The translations under genes and the position numbers were made by a program. Positions 36,303 to 48,344 of a stretch of 64,000 bases of DNA are shown here, in pieces (positions within the stretch are counted from its first letter, which is position 1; each line of letters begins with the position of its first letter). The DNA is from Helichrysum umbraculigerum (lineage: Eukaryota > Streptophyta > Magnoliopsida > Asterales > Asteraceae), in contig CATIUR010000006.1 in the NCBI GenBank assembly GCA_949592205.1, positions 62,926,001-62,990,000 on the forward strand, given 5' to 3'. The notes under the pieces are model-generated. The model saw only the letters and a list, made by a program, of their open reading frames with translations. It had not been told where the DNA came from and made no database searches.

Positions 36303-37499
36303 TCAAAGTAGAATTACATCTTCATAAGGGTCTTGAGAATCTTGATATAAATATTCACTTGGAGTTGGGGACCCTTTAATCTCATTTATAATTTTCTGAA
36401 TTTCTTCTTGGGACGAACATTCTTGTAAACGCTTTATAAAGTCTTTGTCTTGAATAACTGGAGTAACAGGAGTAGAGCTGCTTTCTTTATTAGAAATATA
36501 CCTTTGATAATAATTGTTGACAGCTTTAATATCTGCCTGACTATCTTCAATTCTTTTCCACCATTTGACACTAAATTGTCGATATAATAATGGAGGAGAA
36601 GTATCTTGAGATTCTTGTTTTTTATATGTGAATAGTACAATCCATGGCAACTTGAATATAATAGAAAATTGAAGAGTATATTCAGAAGGGGAAATATGAT
36701 CTTCCATGAAATAATCTTTATATTTATGAAAACCTTCTAGAACTTTTGGTGGGAAGGTGGCTGGGATATTGCCAAAGTATCTGAACCATTTTATAAACCA
36801 TCTTGGATAGATGCTTGAGAATTTCTCAGCAAAATAGAAGAACCATGTATGATTAAAACTTCTTAGAAGAAAGGCATAGAACCAGGCTTCTTGGTAGTCA
36901 TAATAATTATAAATTGGATAACTAGGATAACTAGAAAGAGTTTTGTGATTATAGGGTTTTAGAGACCATTCTTCTAGAGTAATAACTTTTAGAATCTTGA
37001 CTTTACTGCAATCAATATAATCCGGGTTTTTCTGGTTTAGAGTATGATCTATAATAACCGAACCACTATCGACAAGAATTGTTTGATAGTACTCTCTGGT
37101 TTTATAATCATCAACATAAAAATGAGAATTTTTTGGATATAAATATTCAATCAAGGTTTGAAAATTCTGGCTTAACTTTTGTTCTTCAAATGGCTCAAGA
37201 ATTTTTATAATTTGTTTGTTGGGGTTTATAGAATATTCTAGAGTGATGGATGGAGTAGAGGAATTTCTTGATGGTATAGTTTGTGCTAGTTTAGAGGGTG
37301 AAAACTGGCTTATAACTGGTTTTGTTGGAATAGATTGTGCAAGAACTGAGTATGGTGGTCTGGGTCTGGGAGCTATAGGACCAAATCTGTTGGGATGTAT
37401 AGGTAATGCTGTGAAATTTCTTTGATTAGAAGAGGATGATGATGATGACTGGTTGATAGATTGTTTGGTGAGAACGATCTTCCTGTTAGACTCACTCAT
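36303..37499 (-). CDS. Viral ORF X, block A (intact, function unknown)
   Basis: 398 codons, uninterrupted, starting at the ATG that overlaps the pol stop as ATGA. The N-terminal ~100 residues are Ser/Pro-rich and low in complexity. The core is rich in aromatic residues (HTWFFYFAEKF; WFIKWFRYFG; YRQFSVKWWKRIED) and is well conserved. The C terminus is acidic (DPYEDV). I do not recognise a caulimovirid transactivator motif. The same kind of aromatic-rich protein occurs downstream of RNase H in some endogenous pararetroviruses as far as I recall, but I cannot name a family. Compared with blocks B and C it is only about 80% identical by eye, far lower than the polymerase. Confidence 0.8.
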   Translation of the reverse strand: MSESNRKIVLTKQSINQSSSSSSSNQRNFTALPIHPNRFGPIAPRPRPPYSVLAQSIPTKPVISQFSPSKLAQTIPSRNSSTPSITLEYSINPNKQIIKILEPFEEQKLSQNFQTLIEYLYPKNSHFYVDDYKTREYYQTILVDSGSVIIDHTLNQKNPDYIDCSKVKILKVITLEEWSLKPYNHKTLSSYPSYPIYNYYDYQEAWFYAFLLRSFNHTWFFYFAEKFSSIYPRWFIKWFRYFGNIPATFPPKVLEGFHKYKDYFMEDHISPSEYTLQFSIIFKLPWIVLFTYKKQESQDTSPPLLYRQFSVKWWKRIEDSQADIKAVNNYYQRYISNKESSSTPVTPVIQDKDFIKRLQECSSQEEIQKIINEIKGSPTPSEYLYQDSQDPYEDVILL

Positions 37500-40400
37500 T
37501 TTCCCTGTAAAAATTCTCTTGATAAAAAATCGGGCAAAGAATTGTCTTTTCCTTTTATAAATTCGATTGTAAAATCAAAATTTCCTAAAATAGCTTGCCA
37601 TCTCGCAAAAACTTGTTTAGAAATTAAATTTTTAACATCCTTTTCTAAAATATATTTAGCAGATAAACAATCAATTCTTAATAAAAAAGGTTTCATATAC
37701 AAATCATCTTCAAATTTTTTAAATATTTAGAACAATACTTAAAATTTCTTTTTAAATAATAGAATAATTCTTTTGGGTTTCATTCCAGGAACCAGAATAG
37801 AATCTTACTAATTTTTCTTCTTCATTATTTAATTTTTGTTTTAGAATTCCTTCAAATCCTAAGTCACTAGCATCAGTTTCTACAATAAGACTAGCATTAG
37901 GGTGAGGAATGTTTAAACATGGAAGAATTTTTACCTTTTCTTTGATTTGTCTTATAATCTTTGTATGTTCTTCAGTCCATGGTTTAGGATTCTTTTTTAA
38001 TCTCTCATATAAGGGTTTACATATAATTCCTAAATCTTTAAAGAAATCATGAATATAATTTAAACATCTTAAGAATCTTTGTAATTGTGTTTTATCTTTA
38101 ATTTCATCAGGGAATTTATTGGTAAATTTCTAGACTTCTTTCAATGGGTTTTATAGTTCCTTGAATAATATTATGACCGAAAAATCTTACATCTGTTTGA
38201 AATAATAACATTTTTGTGGGTGAAACAGCTAATCCATTTTTATAAATAGTATCATAAAATATATTTAAGTGTTTAAAATGTTGATCAATATTTTTTGAAA
38301 ATATTAGAACATCATCAATATAAACGATTACAAAGTTTCCAATTGGTAGAATGATATCATTCATAATATTTTGAAATTCGGATGGAGCGTTTTTTAATCC
38401 AAAGGGCATGACGTTCCATTCAAAATGTCCAAAAGGGACATTAAATCCTGTTTTATACTTATCTTCCTCTTTTATTTGGATTTGCCAAAATCCAGATTTC
38501 ATGTCAAATTTTGAAAATATTTTTGAGTCATAAAATTTTTTTAATAAATCTCTCTTATTAGGTATATGATATCTAATCCACTCTAATACTTTATTTAAGG
38601 GTTTATAATTTATAACTAATCTTGGGATACCTCTTTCAATTTCGGCATTATTAATTACATAAAAGGCTGAACATGACCATGGTGACTTAGAGGGTCTAAT
38701 AAGTCTTTTTTCTAATAGTTCTTTGATTTCTTTTTTACAATTTAGTTCTAATTCGATAGACATGTGTATAGATTTTGCTTTAGTAGGTATATTCTTTTCA
38801 TTGAATTCTTTAATATAAGGTAATCCTACAGTGTGTTGCTTTCTTTTCCAGAAAGCACTGGGTATAGTTGAACACACATTATTTTTAAATTTTTCTTCAA
38901 TAAATTTTACTTTATTCTGTATATTTTTTGTCTAGCAATTGATTATATATTATTTTATCATTTATTTCATTAATTAAAAATTCAGCTTGTTTTCTTTTAT
39001 TTTTGATTAAATGTAATTCATGGGTAACAATAGGTGTAGTAAATTCGAAAATTATTTCTTTATTTAATACTTTCGTGATAATACCTCTTTCATATACACT
39101 TATAGAATATAATTGTATTATAAAGGGTAATCCTAATATAATTTGAGAGGTTAAATTTTTTACTAATATAAGATGAGTTTTAAAACAATAATTTTCTTTA
39201 CATATATGGACATCGGATAATTTATAGCATATACTAAGTCTAGATCCACTGGCTGTGGATAATCTTTGAGTAGATTTTTCAAAATATTTAGTTGGAATTA
39301 AACCTTCCTGTATACAATTTAAATCTGCTCCAGAGTCAACTAAAGCAATTAAGGTTATTTTAAATTCTCCGTTTATCATTATATTTACTTTTGTATGCCA
39401 TCTTTGATATTTAGTATATTGGATTGCATTAATTATAGGTTCAATTAAGGGTTTATCTTCTGAGGTTATATTTTGTTCATTTTTATTTTCCTCTATAGTC
39501 TTAACCTTTTCTTTTAAAATTCTTATCTCTGTTTTAACCATATTAAGTTCTTCTTGTAAATCTTGTATTGTTACAGGTTTGTTTTTATTAAATCTTTTGC
39601 ATATTTCATTAAAATTATATATGGTATAATCTTCTTCTATATTACTTTGATCTTTTAATTTTCCTTCTAATTGTTTTATACATAAATCTTTCATTTCTTT
39701 ATTATCAACTTTACTTATCATATCAATTAATAAATGTAATTCATCATTATTAGTAATAACATTATTTTCTTTATAGTTACAATTGCATGTTTCTATACAT
39801 TCACAATCTTCAGAGTTGCTACTATTTTTAGATGATTCTTCTTCAATTTTATTTAAATCATTTTCACTATAATCAGATATATTTGATTCATTATCTTTGA
39901 TTAATTCACTAATTTTTTGTCTAAGATCTTCTATATCAATTTCATTAATTTTAGTTTTAGAATAACAATCTTTTGACATATGTCTGGGTCTACCACATTT
40001 ATAACAAATAATAATATCTTGATTGTTCTGTTTTTTATTTTCTCTTCTATATTTGTTATTATATTTTTTGTATGATACTTTCTTTTTTCTTTTATAATCT
40101 TTATTTTGATAATATTCTTGATTATTTTTTATAGGTTTTTTATTATATCTTTTATATTTTATTTTCTTAGAACTAGAAGGGGGCAATATTAGAGGTTCAT
40201 AACCATATTGTTCACAAAAATTTCCTAGTTCATGTCTTCCACCTATTCCTTCCTTTTTAATTTTTGCTTTTAGTTTTAGATCAGAACATATAGCTAATCC
40301 TTCTTTATTAACATAGTTTATGATTTCTCCATAGGTTAATTCTTTATAAGGAATTTCATTATTATAATCATTACTTAATTTATTTCTAATTCTTTCAGCA

Positions 40401-41719
40401 AATAATTTTGGTAATCCGGCAATAAATCTTTCTTTCCAATAGGATTCTCTACAATCTGGTCTAGTCATAACTTTTGCTAAGAAAACATCTTTATACCATC
40501 TAAAATATTGTAATTTTCTACATGTTAAGTTTAATAATATAGTTGAATTTCTTTCTTGATATTCTGCTGGGTTTCATACATAATTTTTTATAATAGCATA
40601 AATTAGAGTATTTAAAGAATCATCAATCTGTGTTTGAACAGTTGATCCATTTTCTGTTTTTATAATTAATTTTTTTGAATTTAATATGTGTTTTTTTTCA
40701 TCTTGAGTTACATAACTATCCCACCATCATTTTAATACTCCTGTAAATCCTGATATTATCATTTGTGTTATTTTATTATCTGGATTTTTATGAGCTTTAT
40801 AAGAAGTTGCTGTCATAGTCATTTCTTGTAATAAGTTTAAAATTTGATATTCTGTTTGACCATCTATATTCCATTCATATATTGAACTACCATCGTATCT
40901 GGATTGTACAATTTTATCTCTTTCTTCATATTGTAAATCTGGTGGTGTTGGTCTATAATAATAAATTTTTGTTTCTGGTCGGGGTGTATAAGTCTTATTG
41001 GATGTATAAGGATTGTATTTTATCTTTTTTATAGTATGAAATTGTTCTTCAATCTCAGATATATCAGAGGTTTCGTCTTCATTTAAAACATTTACATTAT
41101 GATTTGATATAGTAAATTTTTGTAGTTTTTCCTCAATTTCTCTTAATAGTTTACTTTGTCCTCCTAGATTTATTGGTGTTTCTATATTGTAAGGTATAAA
41201 TATAGGGTTTTCTTCTACTTGTATATTAGTTGAAGTACTTGCTTCTTCATTTTTATTTTCTATTCTATCTAATTGTTGTCCTATAGTGTTTAACATTTCA
41301 TTAGTATGATTATTTTGATATACAATATTTTTTAATATTTTATCAGTTTCTGGTTTATCTGCTTTTGAAAAGGGGATTCCTATATATTCTTTTTCTTCCT
41401 TTTTTATAATAATATCTTTACAAGGTGGCTTAATAGTTATAATTTCCTCATTGGTTGTTAAATCAGTATATGATCTATTTATATTAGTTGTTGTTTCAAT
41501 CTTGGCTTTATAAGGAAATTCTATATTTTCTTCTATACAATATAATTCAAACCATGTAAAAAACGGTATATTTTCTTTATTGTCTTGCATATAAAGGATC
41601 CATTTTAATTCATGAAACATCTTTTTATCTTTAAAATTAAAATCATACCATGTAAATTTTTCTTTATTATAGTTATTTAATCTTTCGTTCAATAAATATT
41701 CGAAATCTTTTATATTCAT
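37496..41719 (-). pseudogene. Viral coat protein-protease-RT-RNase H, block A (broken)
   Basis: One long frame from ATG 41719. The first ~330 codons are coat-like, acidic then Lys-rich. TGA replaces a Gly codon at 40727-40729, and a second TGA does the same near 40573. The frame then holds the CCHC knuckle (CYKCGRPRHMSKDC; the usual Gly before His is Arg), a Glu/Lys coiled-coil-like stretch and the protease active site (ALVDSGAD). An inserted base near 38930 shifts the frame before RT. RT (38116-38877) has FDMKSGFWQIQ, MPFGLKNAP and YIDD. Another shift occurs near 38130, then RNase H (ETDASDLGF) carries further lesions to 37496. No product can be made in full. Confidence 0.88.
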
Positions 41720-41723
41720 TGTT

Positions 41724-41984
41724 TTAACAAATTGTTAATTTAGATCTTGTTGTTTTTATTTTATTTGCATTTATTTTTAATAGTATATTTATTGTATCTA
41801 TATGTTTTGATGTAATATTTTTTATTTGTTTTATTTGATCTTTACTTAACCATTTATAATCTCTATCTCTTTTTATTCTAAATTCTTCTATCTGTTGAAT
41901 TAATTGTTTTCTTTCTTCATATAAAAACATTAAATAAAATGATATAAACTTATTATGATCATTATTCATTTGTATTTTACTCAT
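41724..41984 (-). CDS. Viral 86-aa ORF, block A (virion-associated-protein candidate)
   Basis: 86 codons, intact. The ATG overlaps the movement-protein stop as ATGA, and its own stop lies five bases before the coat ATG. Highly charged and likely helical (EERKQLIQQIEEFRIKRD; IKQIKNITSKHIDTINILLK), which suits a small coiled-coil protein. In Caulimovirus, a small coiled-coil virion-associated protein is encoded between movement and coat genes, so position and character suggest an analogue. That is inference; no motif proves it. Confidence 0.6.
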   Translation of the reverse strand: MSKIQMNNDHNKFISFYLMFLYEERKQLIQQIEEFRIKRDRDYKWLSKDQIKQIKNITSKHIDTINILLKINANKIKTTRSKLTIC

Positions 41985-42494
41985 AATTGTTCTTCTCTAT
42001 AATAATCTACTTCAGATTTAGTAGGGTTATAAGAGTTACTAAAATCTTCACTTATATTGTCATCTTCATATAGTGGTTTAGGTATAGATCTATTAAAATC
42101 AACTCCTTTAACTCTCATAGACTGTGATCTTCTTAATAAGGGTTCACTAGATTTTGAACTAGAGGTTTCGGGAATATAAGTAGAATATCTAGGTGGTTCT
42201 TTTCCAAAATCTATTTCTATAATTCCGTCAGTATGTTCTGTAATATCTGATATTTTACTAATAGTTTCTAAAGGTTTGGGTGAACTTATATCTTCTAATT
42301 TCCAACTTTGGTTTTGAGTAATTTCATTCCATTTTAATCTTTTAGGTATATTAACCCTAGAATTTCTAGTATTAGCTTCAAATATTATAGTTTCATCTTT
42401 TGGTGACATAATTTTTGATCTTGGTTCTACAGTAGTGGTCATTGTTTTATATAAAACTCTATATATAACAAGTATAGGGTCTGTTCCTTGATTA
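41981..42494 (-). pseudogene. Viral movement protein, C-terminal part, block A
   Basis: The last ~170 codons of the movement-protein frame, open from the block border at 42494 to the stop at 41981. The Ser/Pro-rich tail (YIPETSSSKSSEPLLRRSQS) matches block B. The core domain is missing because the block ends here. Confidence 0.8.
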
Positions 42495-42529
42495 ATTCAC
42501 TAATTTTTTTTATCTAAGATCTTCTATAT
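42495..42529 (-). other. Filler at A/B junction
   Basis: About 35-40 bp (ATTAATTCACTAATTTTTTT...ATCTTCTATAT) matching the segment just after the coat zinc knuckle in block A (near 39900), minus strand. It is an extra viral scrap between two head-to-head blocks. Confidence 0.75.
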
Positions 42530-42558
42530 GAGCTCATTTTTTTGAGGTGGTAGTAGTT

Positions 42559-42774
42559 ATGTATTATATTCTTATGAAAATTATGAATTGTTTGATTTCG
42601 TCATTGTTGAAAGAAAAAATTAATTTATATATGTTGAGAAAATATACATCTGCGTTGGTAAGCCCTGTCGATCAGTCGGTTGGAATTAGTCGCAGACGGA
42701 CAGTAAGACGACCGTACCACGGCGATATGGGGGTGTTCCCGGAGAAGGTATATTCAATCAACATTATAAGTTAA
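42559..42774 (+). CDS. Viral leader ORF between primer site and movement protein, block B
   Basis: 71 codons from ATG 42559 with a basic C-terminal part (GISRRRTVRRPYHGD). Conserved in block D. It contains a good splice donor (GCGTTG|GTAAGC) at about 42657, so it may be partly an intron. Not recognised as any known protein. Confidence 0.4.
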   Translation: MYYILMKIMNCLISSLLKEKINLYMLRKYTSALVSPVDQSVGISRRRTVRRPYHGDMGVFPEKVYSINIIS

Positions 42775-42819
42775 GGTTTTCAGAAAACAAAGTTTAAATC
42801 AAATAGTTAATAATTAAAT

Positions 42820-43881
42820 ATGAATAGAGTCGCAAGATTATTATCAAATCAAAAAGGTAGTTCTACTTCTGAAATCGAAGAAGAACATGATCATACAAAT
42901 TCTATGGAAGTTTCTATTTCAAACATTGAAAACAATTTGAAAGATTGGAGTATACCTAGACAAAAGATTAGTAATATTTATAAGATTGGTTCTTTTGATT
43001 ATTTCCAGGGATATTCTATAAAGCAAACAGAAAAAACTTTACCTCTTTTACAAAATAATCAAAGTATACAACTTTTTTCTAGAAATACTATTAAAGATCA
43101 TATGAAAAATTATAAATTTCTACACATAGGATTAATACAGATAGCTATTAAACCCTTGACTAGAATAGGATTAGATGTACCTACTTTAGTTATATTAAGA
43201 GATGCTAGACATCTAAATTTTAGAAATTCTTTATTAGCTATGGCAGAATCCAATATATGTAATGGCCCTATATATTTTAATTGTTATCCTAATTTCACTA
43301 TATCTTTATTCGATAAAAATATATTAGATACTTTAACTTTAACAATTAAAACAAAAAATTTAGATATTAAACAAGGAACTGACCATATACTCGTTATATA
43401 TAGAGTATTATATAAAACAATGACCACTACTGTAGAACCAAGATCAAAAATTATGTCACCAAAAGATGAAACTATAATATTTGAAGCTAATACTAGAAAT
43501 TCTAGGGTTAATATACCTAAAAGATTAAAATGAAATGAAATTACTCAAAACCAAAGTTGGAAATTAGAAGATATAAGTTCACCCAAACCTTTAGAAACTA
43601 TTAGTAAAATGTCAGATATTACAGAACATACTGACGGAAGTATAGAAATAGATTTTGGAAAAGAACCACCTAGATATTCTACTTATATTCCCGAAACCTC
43701 TAGTTCAAAATCTAGTGAACCCTTATTAAGAAGATCACAGTCTATGAGAGTTAAAGGAGTTGATTTTAATAGATCTATACCTAAACCACTATATGAAGAT
43801 GACAATATAAGTGAAGATTTTAGTAACTCTTATAACCCTACTAAATCTGAAGTAGATTATTATAGAGAAGAACAATTATGA
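42820..43881 (+). pseudogene. Viral movement protein, block B (one nonsense codon)
   Basis: 353 codons with one in-frame TGA at 43531-43533, where block D has TGG. The core resembles 30K-superfamily movement proteins of caulimovirids: LVILRDARHLNFRNSLLAM, containing the conserved LRDAR element, then CNGPIYFNCYPNFTISL. Such proteins enlarge plasmodesmata for cell-to-cell spread. The tail is Ser-rich. The stop overlaps the next ATG. Confidence 0.88.
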
Positions 43882-44138
43882 GTAAAATATAAATGAATAA
43901 TGATCATAATAAGTTTATATCAGTTTATTTAATGTTTTTATATGAAGAAAGAAAACAATTAATTCAACAGATAGAAGAATTTAGAATAAAAAGAGATAGA
44001 GATTATAAATGGTTAAGTAAAGATCAAATAAAACAAATAAAAAATATTACATCAAAACATATAGATACAATAAATATACTATTAAAAATAAATGCAAATA
44101 AAATAAAAACAACAAGATCTAAATTAACAATTTGTTAA
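43878..44138 (+). pseudogene. Viral 86-aa ORF, block B (nonsense at codon 5)
   Basis: Same frame as the block A and D copies, but CAA has become TAA at 43890-43892. The rest is unbroken from the following Met at 43893. Confidence 0.75.
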
Positions 44139-44142
44139 AACA

Positions 44143-47100
44143 ATGAATATAAAAGATTTCGAATATTTATTGAACGAAAGATTAAATAACTATAATAAAG
44201 AAAAATTTACATGGTATGATTTTAATTTTAAAGATAAAAAGATGTTTCATGAATTAAAATGGATCCTTTATATGCAAGACAATAAAGAAAATATACCGTT
44301 TTTTACATGGTTTGAATTATATTGTATAGAAGAAAATATAGAATTTCCTTATAAAGCCAAGATTGAAACAACAACTAATATAAATAGATCATATACTGAT
44401 TTAACAACCAAGGAGGAAATTATAAGTATTAAGCCACCTTGTAAAGATATTATTATAAAAAAGGAAGAAAAAGAATATATAGGAATCCCCTTTTCAAAAG
44501 CAGATAAACCAGAAACTGATAAAATATTAAAAAATATTGTATATCAAAATAATCATACTAATGAAATGTTAAACACTATAGGACAACAATTAGATAGAAT
44601 AGAAAATAAAAATGAAGAAGCAAGTACTTCAACTAATATACAAGTAGAAGAAAACCCTATATTTATACCTTACAATATAGAAACACCAATAAATCTAGGA
44701 GGACAAAGTAAACTATTAAGAGAAATTGAAGAAAAACTACAAAAATTTACTATATCAAATCATAATGTAAATGTTATAAATGAAGACGAAACCTCTGATA
44801 TATCTGAGATTGAAGAACAATTTCATACTATAGAAAAGATAAAATACAATCCTTATACATCCAATAAGACTTAGACACCCCGACCAGAAACAAGAAATTA
44901 TTATTATAGACCAACACCACCAGATTTACAATATGAAGAAAGAGATAAAATTGTACAATCCAGATACGATGGTAATTTTATATATGAATGGAATATAGAT
45001 GGTCAAACAGAATATCAAATTTTAAACTTATTACAAGAAATGACTATGGCAGCAACTTCTTATAAAGCTCATAAAAATCCAGATAATAAAATAACACAAA
45101 TGATAATATCAGGATTTACAGGAGTATTAAAAGGATGGTGGGATAGTTATGTAACTCAAGATGAAAAAAATCATATATTAAATCCAAAAAAATTAATTAT
45201 AAAAACAGAAAATGGATCAGCTGTTCAAACACAGATTGATAATTCTTTAAATACTCTAGTTTATGCTATTATAAAAAATTATGTAGGAAACCCAGCAGAA
45301 TATCGAGAAAGAAATTCAACTATATTATTAAACTTAACATGTAGAAAATTACAAGATTTTAGATGATATAAAGATGTTTTCTTAACAAAAGTTATGACTA
45401 GACCAGATTGTAGAAAATCCTATTGGAAAGAAAGATTTATTGCCGGATTACCAAAATTATTTACTGAAAGAATTAGAAATAAATTAAGTAATGATTATAA
45501 TAATGAAATTCCTTATAAAGAATTAACCTATGGAGAAATCATAAACTATGTTTATAAAGAAGGATTAGCTATATGTTCTGATCTAAAACTAAAAGCAAAA
45601 ATTAAAAAGGAAGGAATAGGTGGAAGACATGAACTAGGAAATTTTTGTGAACAATATGGTTATGAACCTCTAATATTGCCCCCTTCTAGTTCTAAGAAAA
45701 TAAAATATAAAAGATATAATAAAAAACCTATAAAAAATAATCAAGAATATTATCAAAATAAAGATTATAAAAGAAAAAAGAAAGTATCATACAAAAAATA
45801 TAATAACAAATATAGAAGAGAAAATAAAAAACAGAACAATCAAGATATTATTATTTGTTATAAATGTGGTAGACCCGGACATATGTCAAAAGATTGTTAT
45901 TCTAAAACTAAAATTAATGAAATTGTTATAGAAGATCTTATACAAAAAATTAGTGAATTAATCAAAGATAATGAATCAAATATACCTGATTATAGTGAAA
46001 ATGATTTAAATAAAATTGAAGAAGAATCATCTAAAAATAGTAGCAAAACTCTGAAGATTGTGAATGTATAGAAACATGCAATTGTAACTATAAAGAAATT
46101 AATGTTATTACTAATAATGATGAATTACATTTATTAATTGATATGATAAGTAAAGTTGATAATAAAGAAATGAAAGATTTATGTATAAAACAATTAGAAG
46201 GAAAATTAAAAGATCAAAGTAATATAGAAGAAGATTATACCATATATAATTTTAATGAAATATGCAAAAGATTTAATAAAAACAAACCTGTAACAATACA
46301 AGATTTACAAGAAGAACTTAATATGGTTAAAACAGAGATAAGAATTTTAAAAGAAAAGGTTAAGACTATAGAGGAAAATAAAAATGAACAAAATATAACC
46401 TCAGAAGATAAACCCTTAATTGAACCTATAATTAATGCAATCCAATATACTAAATATCAAAGATGGCATACAAAAGTAAATATAATGATAAACGGAGAAT
46501 TTAAAATAACCTTAATTGCTTTAGTTGACTCTGGAGCAGTTTTAAATTGTATACAGGAAGGTTTAATTCCAACTAAATATTTTGAAAAATCTACTCAGAG
46601 ATTATCCACAGCCAGTGGATCTAGACTTAGTATAGGCTATAAATTATCCGATGTCCATATATGTAAAGAAAATTATTGTTTTAAAACTCATCTTATATTA
46701 GTAAAAAATTTAACCTCTCAAATTATATTAGGATTACCCTTTATAATACAATTATATCCTATAAGTGTAGATGAAAGAGGTATTATCACGAAAGTATTAA
46801 ATAAAGAAATAATTTTCGAATTTACTACACCTATTGTTACCCATGAATTACATTTAATCAAAAATAAAAAAAACAAGTTGAATTTTTAATTAATGAAATA
46901 AATGATAAAAGAATATATAATCAATTACAATACAAAAATATACAAAATAAAGTAAAATTTATTGAAGAAAAATTTAATAATAATGTGTGTTCAACTATAC
47001 CAGTGCTTTCTGGAAAAGAAAACAACACACAGTAGGATTACCTTATATTAAAGAATTCAATGAAAAGAATATACCTACTAAAGCAAAATCTATACATATG

Positions 47101-48344
47101 TTTATCGAATTAGAACTACATTGTAAAAAAGAAATCAAAGAATTATTAGAAAAAAGACTTATTAGACCCTCTAAGTCACCATGGTCATGTTCAACCTTTT
47201 ATGTAATTAATAATGCAGAAATTGAAAGAGGTATTCCAAGGTTAATTATAAATTATAAACCCTTAAATAAAGTATTAGAATGGATTAGATACCATATACA
47301 TAATAAAAGAGATTTATTATAAAAAATTATATGACTCAAAAATATTTTCGAAATTTGACATGAAATCTGGATTTTGGCAAATCCAAATAAAAGAAGAAGA
47401 TAAGTATAAAACAGGATTTAATGTCCCTTTTGGACACTTTGAATGGAACGTTATGCCCTTTGGATTAAAAAACGCTCCATCAGAATTTCAAAATATTATG
47501 AATGATATTATTTTACCAATTGGAAATTTTGTAATCGTTTATATTGATGATGTTTTAATATTTTCAAAAAATATTGATCAACATTTTAAACACTTAAATA
47601 TATTTTATGATACTATCTATAAAAATGGATTAGCTGTTTCACCCACAAAAATGTTATTATTCCAAACAGATGTAAGATTTCTAGGTCATAATATTATTCA
47701 AGGAACTATAAAATCTATTGAAAGAAGTCTTGAATTTACCAATAAATTTCCTAATGAAATAAAAGATAAAACTCAATTACAAAGATTTTTAGGATGCTTA
47801 AACTATATTCATGATTTCTTTAAAGATTTAGGAATTATATGTAAACCACTATACGATCGATTAAAGAAAAATCCAAAACCTTGGACCGAAGAACATACAA
47901 AAATTGTCAAACATATTAAAGATAAAATTTCTTCCACATCCTAATGCAAGTCTTATTGTTGAAACTGACGCTAGTGACTTAGGATTTGGAGGAATATTAA
48001 AACAAAAACTAAATAATGAAGAAGAAAAAATAGTAAGATTCTATTATGGTTCCTGGAATGACACTCAAAAGAATTATTCTACTATTAAAAAAGAAATATT
48101 AAGTATTGTATTAAATATTAAAAAATTTGAAGATGATTTATACATGAAACCTTTTTTATTAAGAATTGATTGTTTATCTGCTAAATATATTCTAGAAAAG
48201 GATGTTAAAAATTTAATTTCTAAACAAGTTTTTGCTAGATGGCAAACTATTTTAAGTAATTTTGATTTTTCAATCGAATTTATAAAAGGAAAAGACAATT
48301 CTTTGCCCGATTTTTTATCAAGAGAATTTCTACAGGAAAAATGA
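44143..48344 (+). pseudogene. Viral coat protein-protease-RT-RNase H, block B (broken)
   Basis: About 1,400 codons if undamaged. Lesions: TAG at 44872-44874 (Tyr in A), TGA at 45364-45366 (Trp in A), a 2-bp insertion near 46041, a 1-bp loss near 46872, another near 47003, a shift near 47322, and a short in-frame-disrupting deletion near 47925. Recognisable parts: coat with CCHC knuckle CYKCGRPGHMSKDC (about 45858-45900), protease ALVDSGAV (here Val replaces Asp after Ala, 46520-46545), RT with MPFGLKNAP and YIDD (47360-47944), and RNase H ETDASDLGFGG (47904-48344). Coat, protease and RT share one frame between lesions, so the ancestral product was a fusion. Confidence 0.9.

Larger units (their letters stand above)
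35540..42494 (-). mobile_element. Endogenous pararetrovirus block A
   Basis: About 6.95 kb of Caulimoviridae-like DNA, minus strand. It runs from mid movement protein (42494) through the 86-aa ORF, coat-pol and ORF X to the promoter and 60-codon ORF, and stops at about 35540 just before the primer site. The leader and the movement-protein N terminus are absent. RT with YIDD, retroviral-type aspartic protease, CCHC knuckle and a 30K-type movement protein without integrase or LTRs place it in Caulimoviridae. Its ORF X and promoter segment differ markedly from those of blocks B and C. Confidence 0.92.

Noticed and set aside
40573..40729. Coat-pol stops in block A as programmed readthrough
   Set aside because: Blocks A and B have stops at different places and the partner copy has a sense codon each time, so these are decay.
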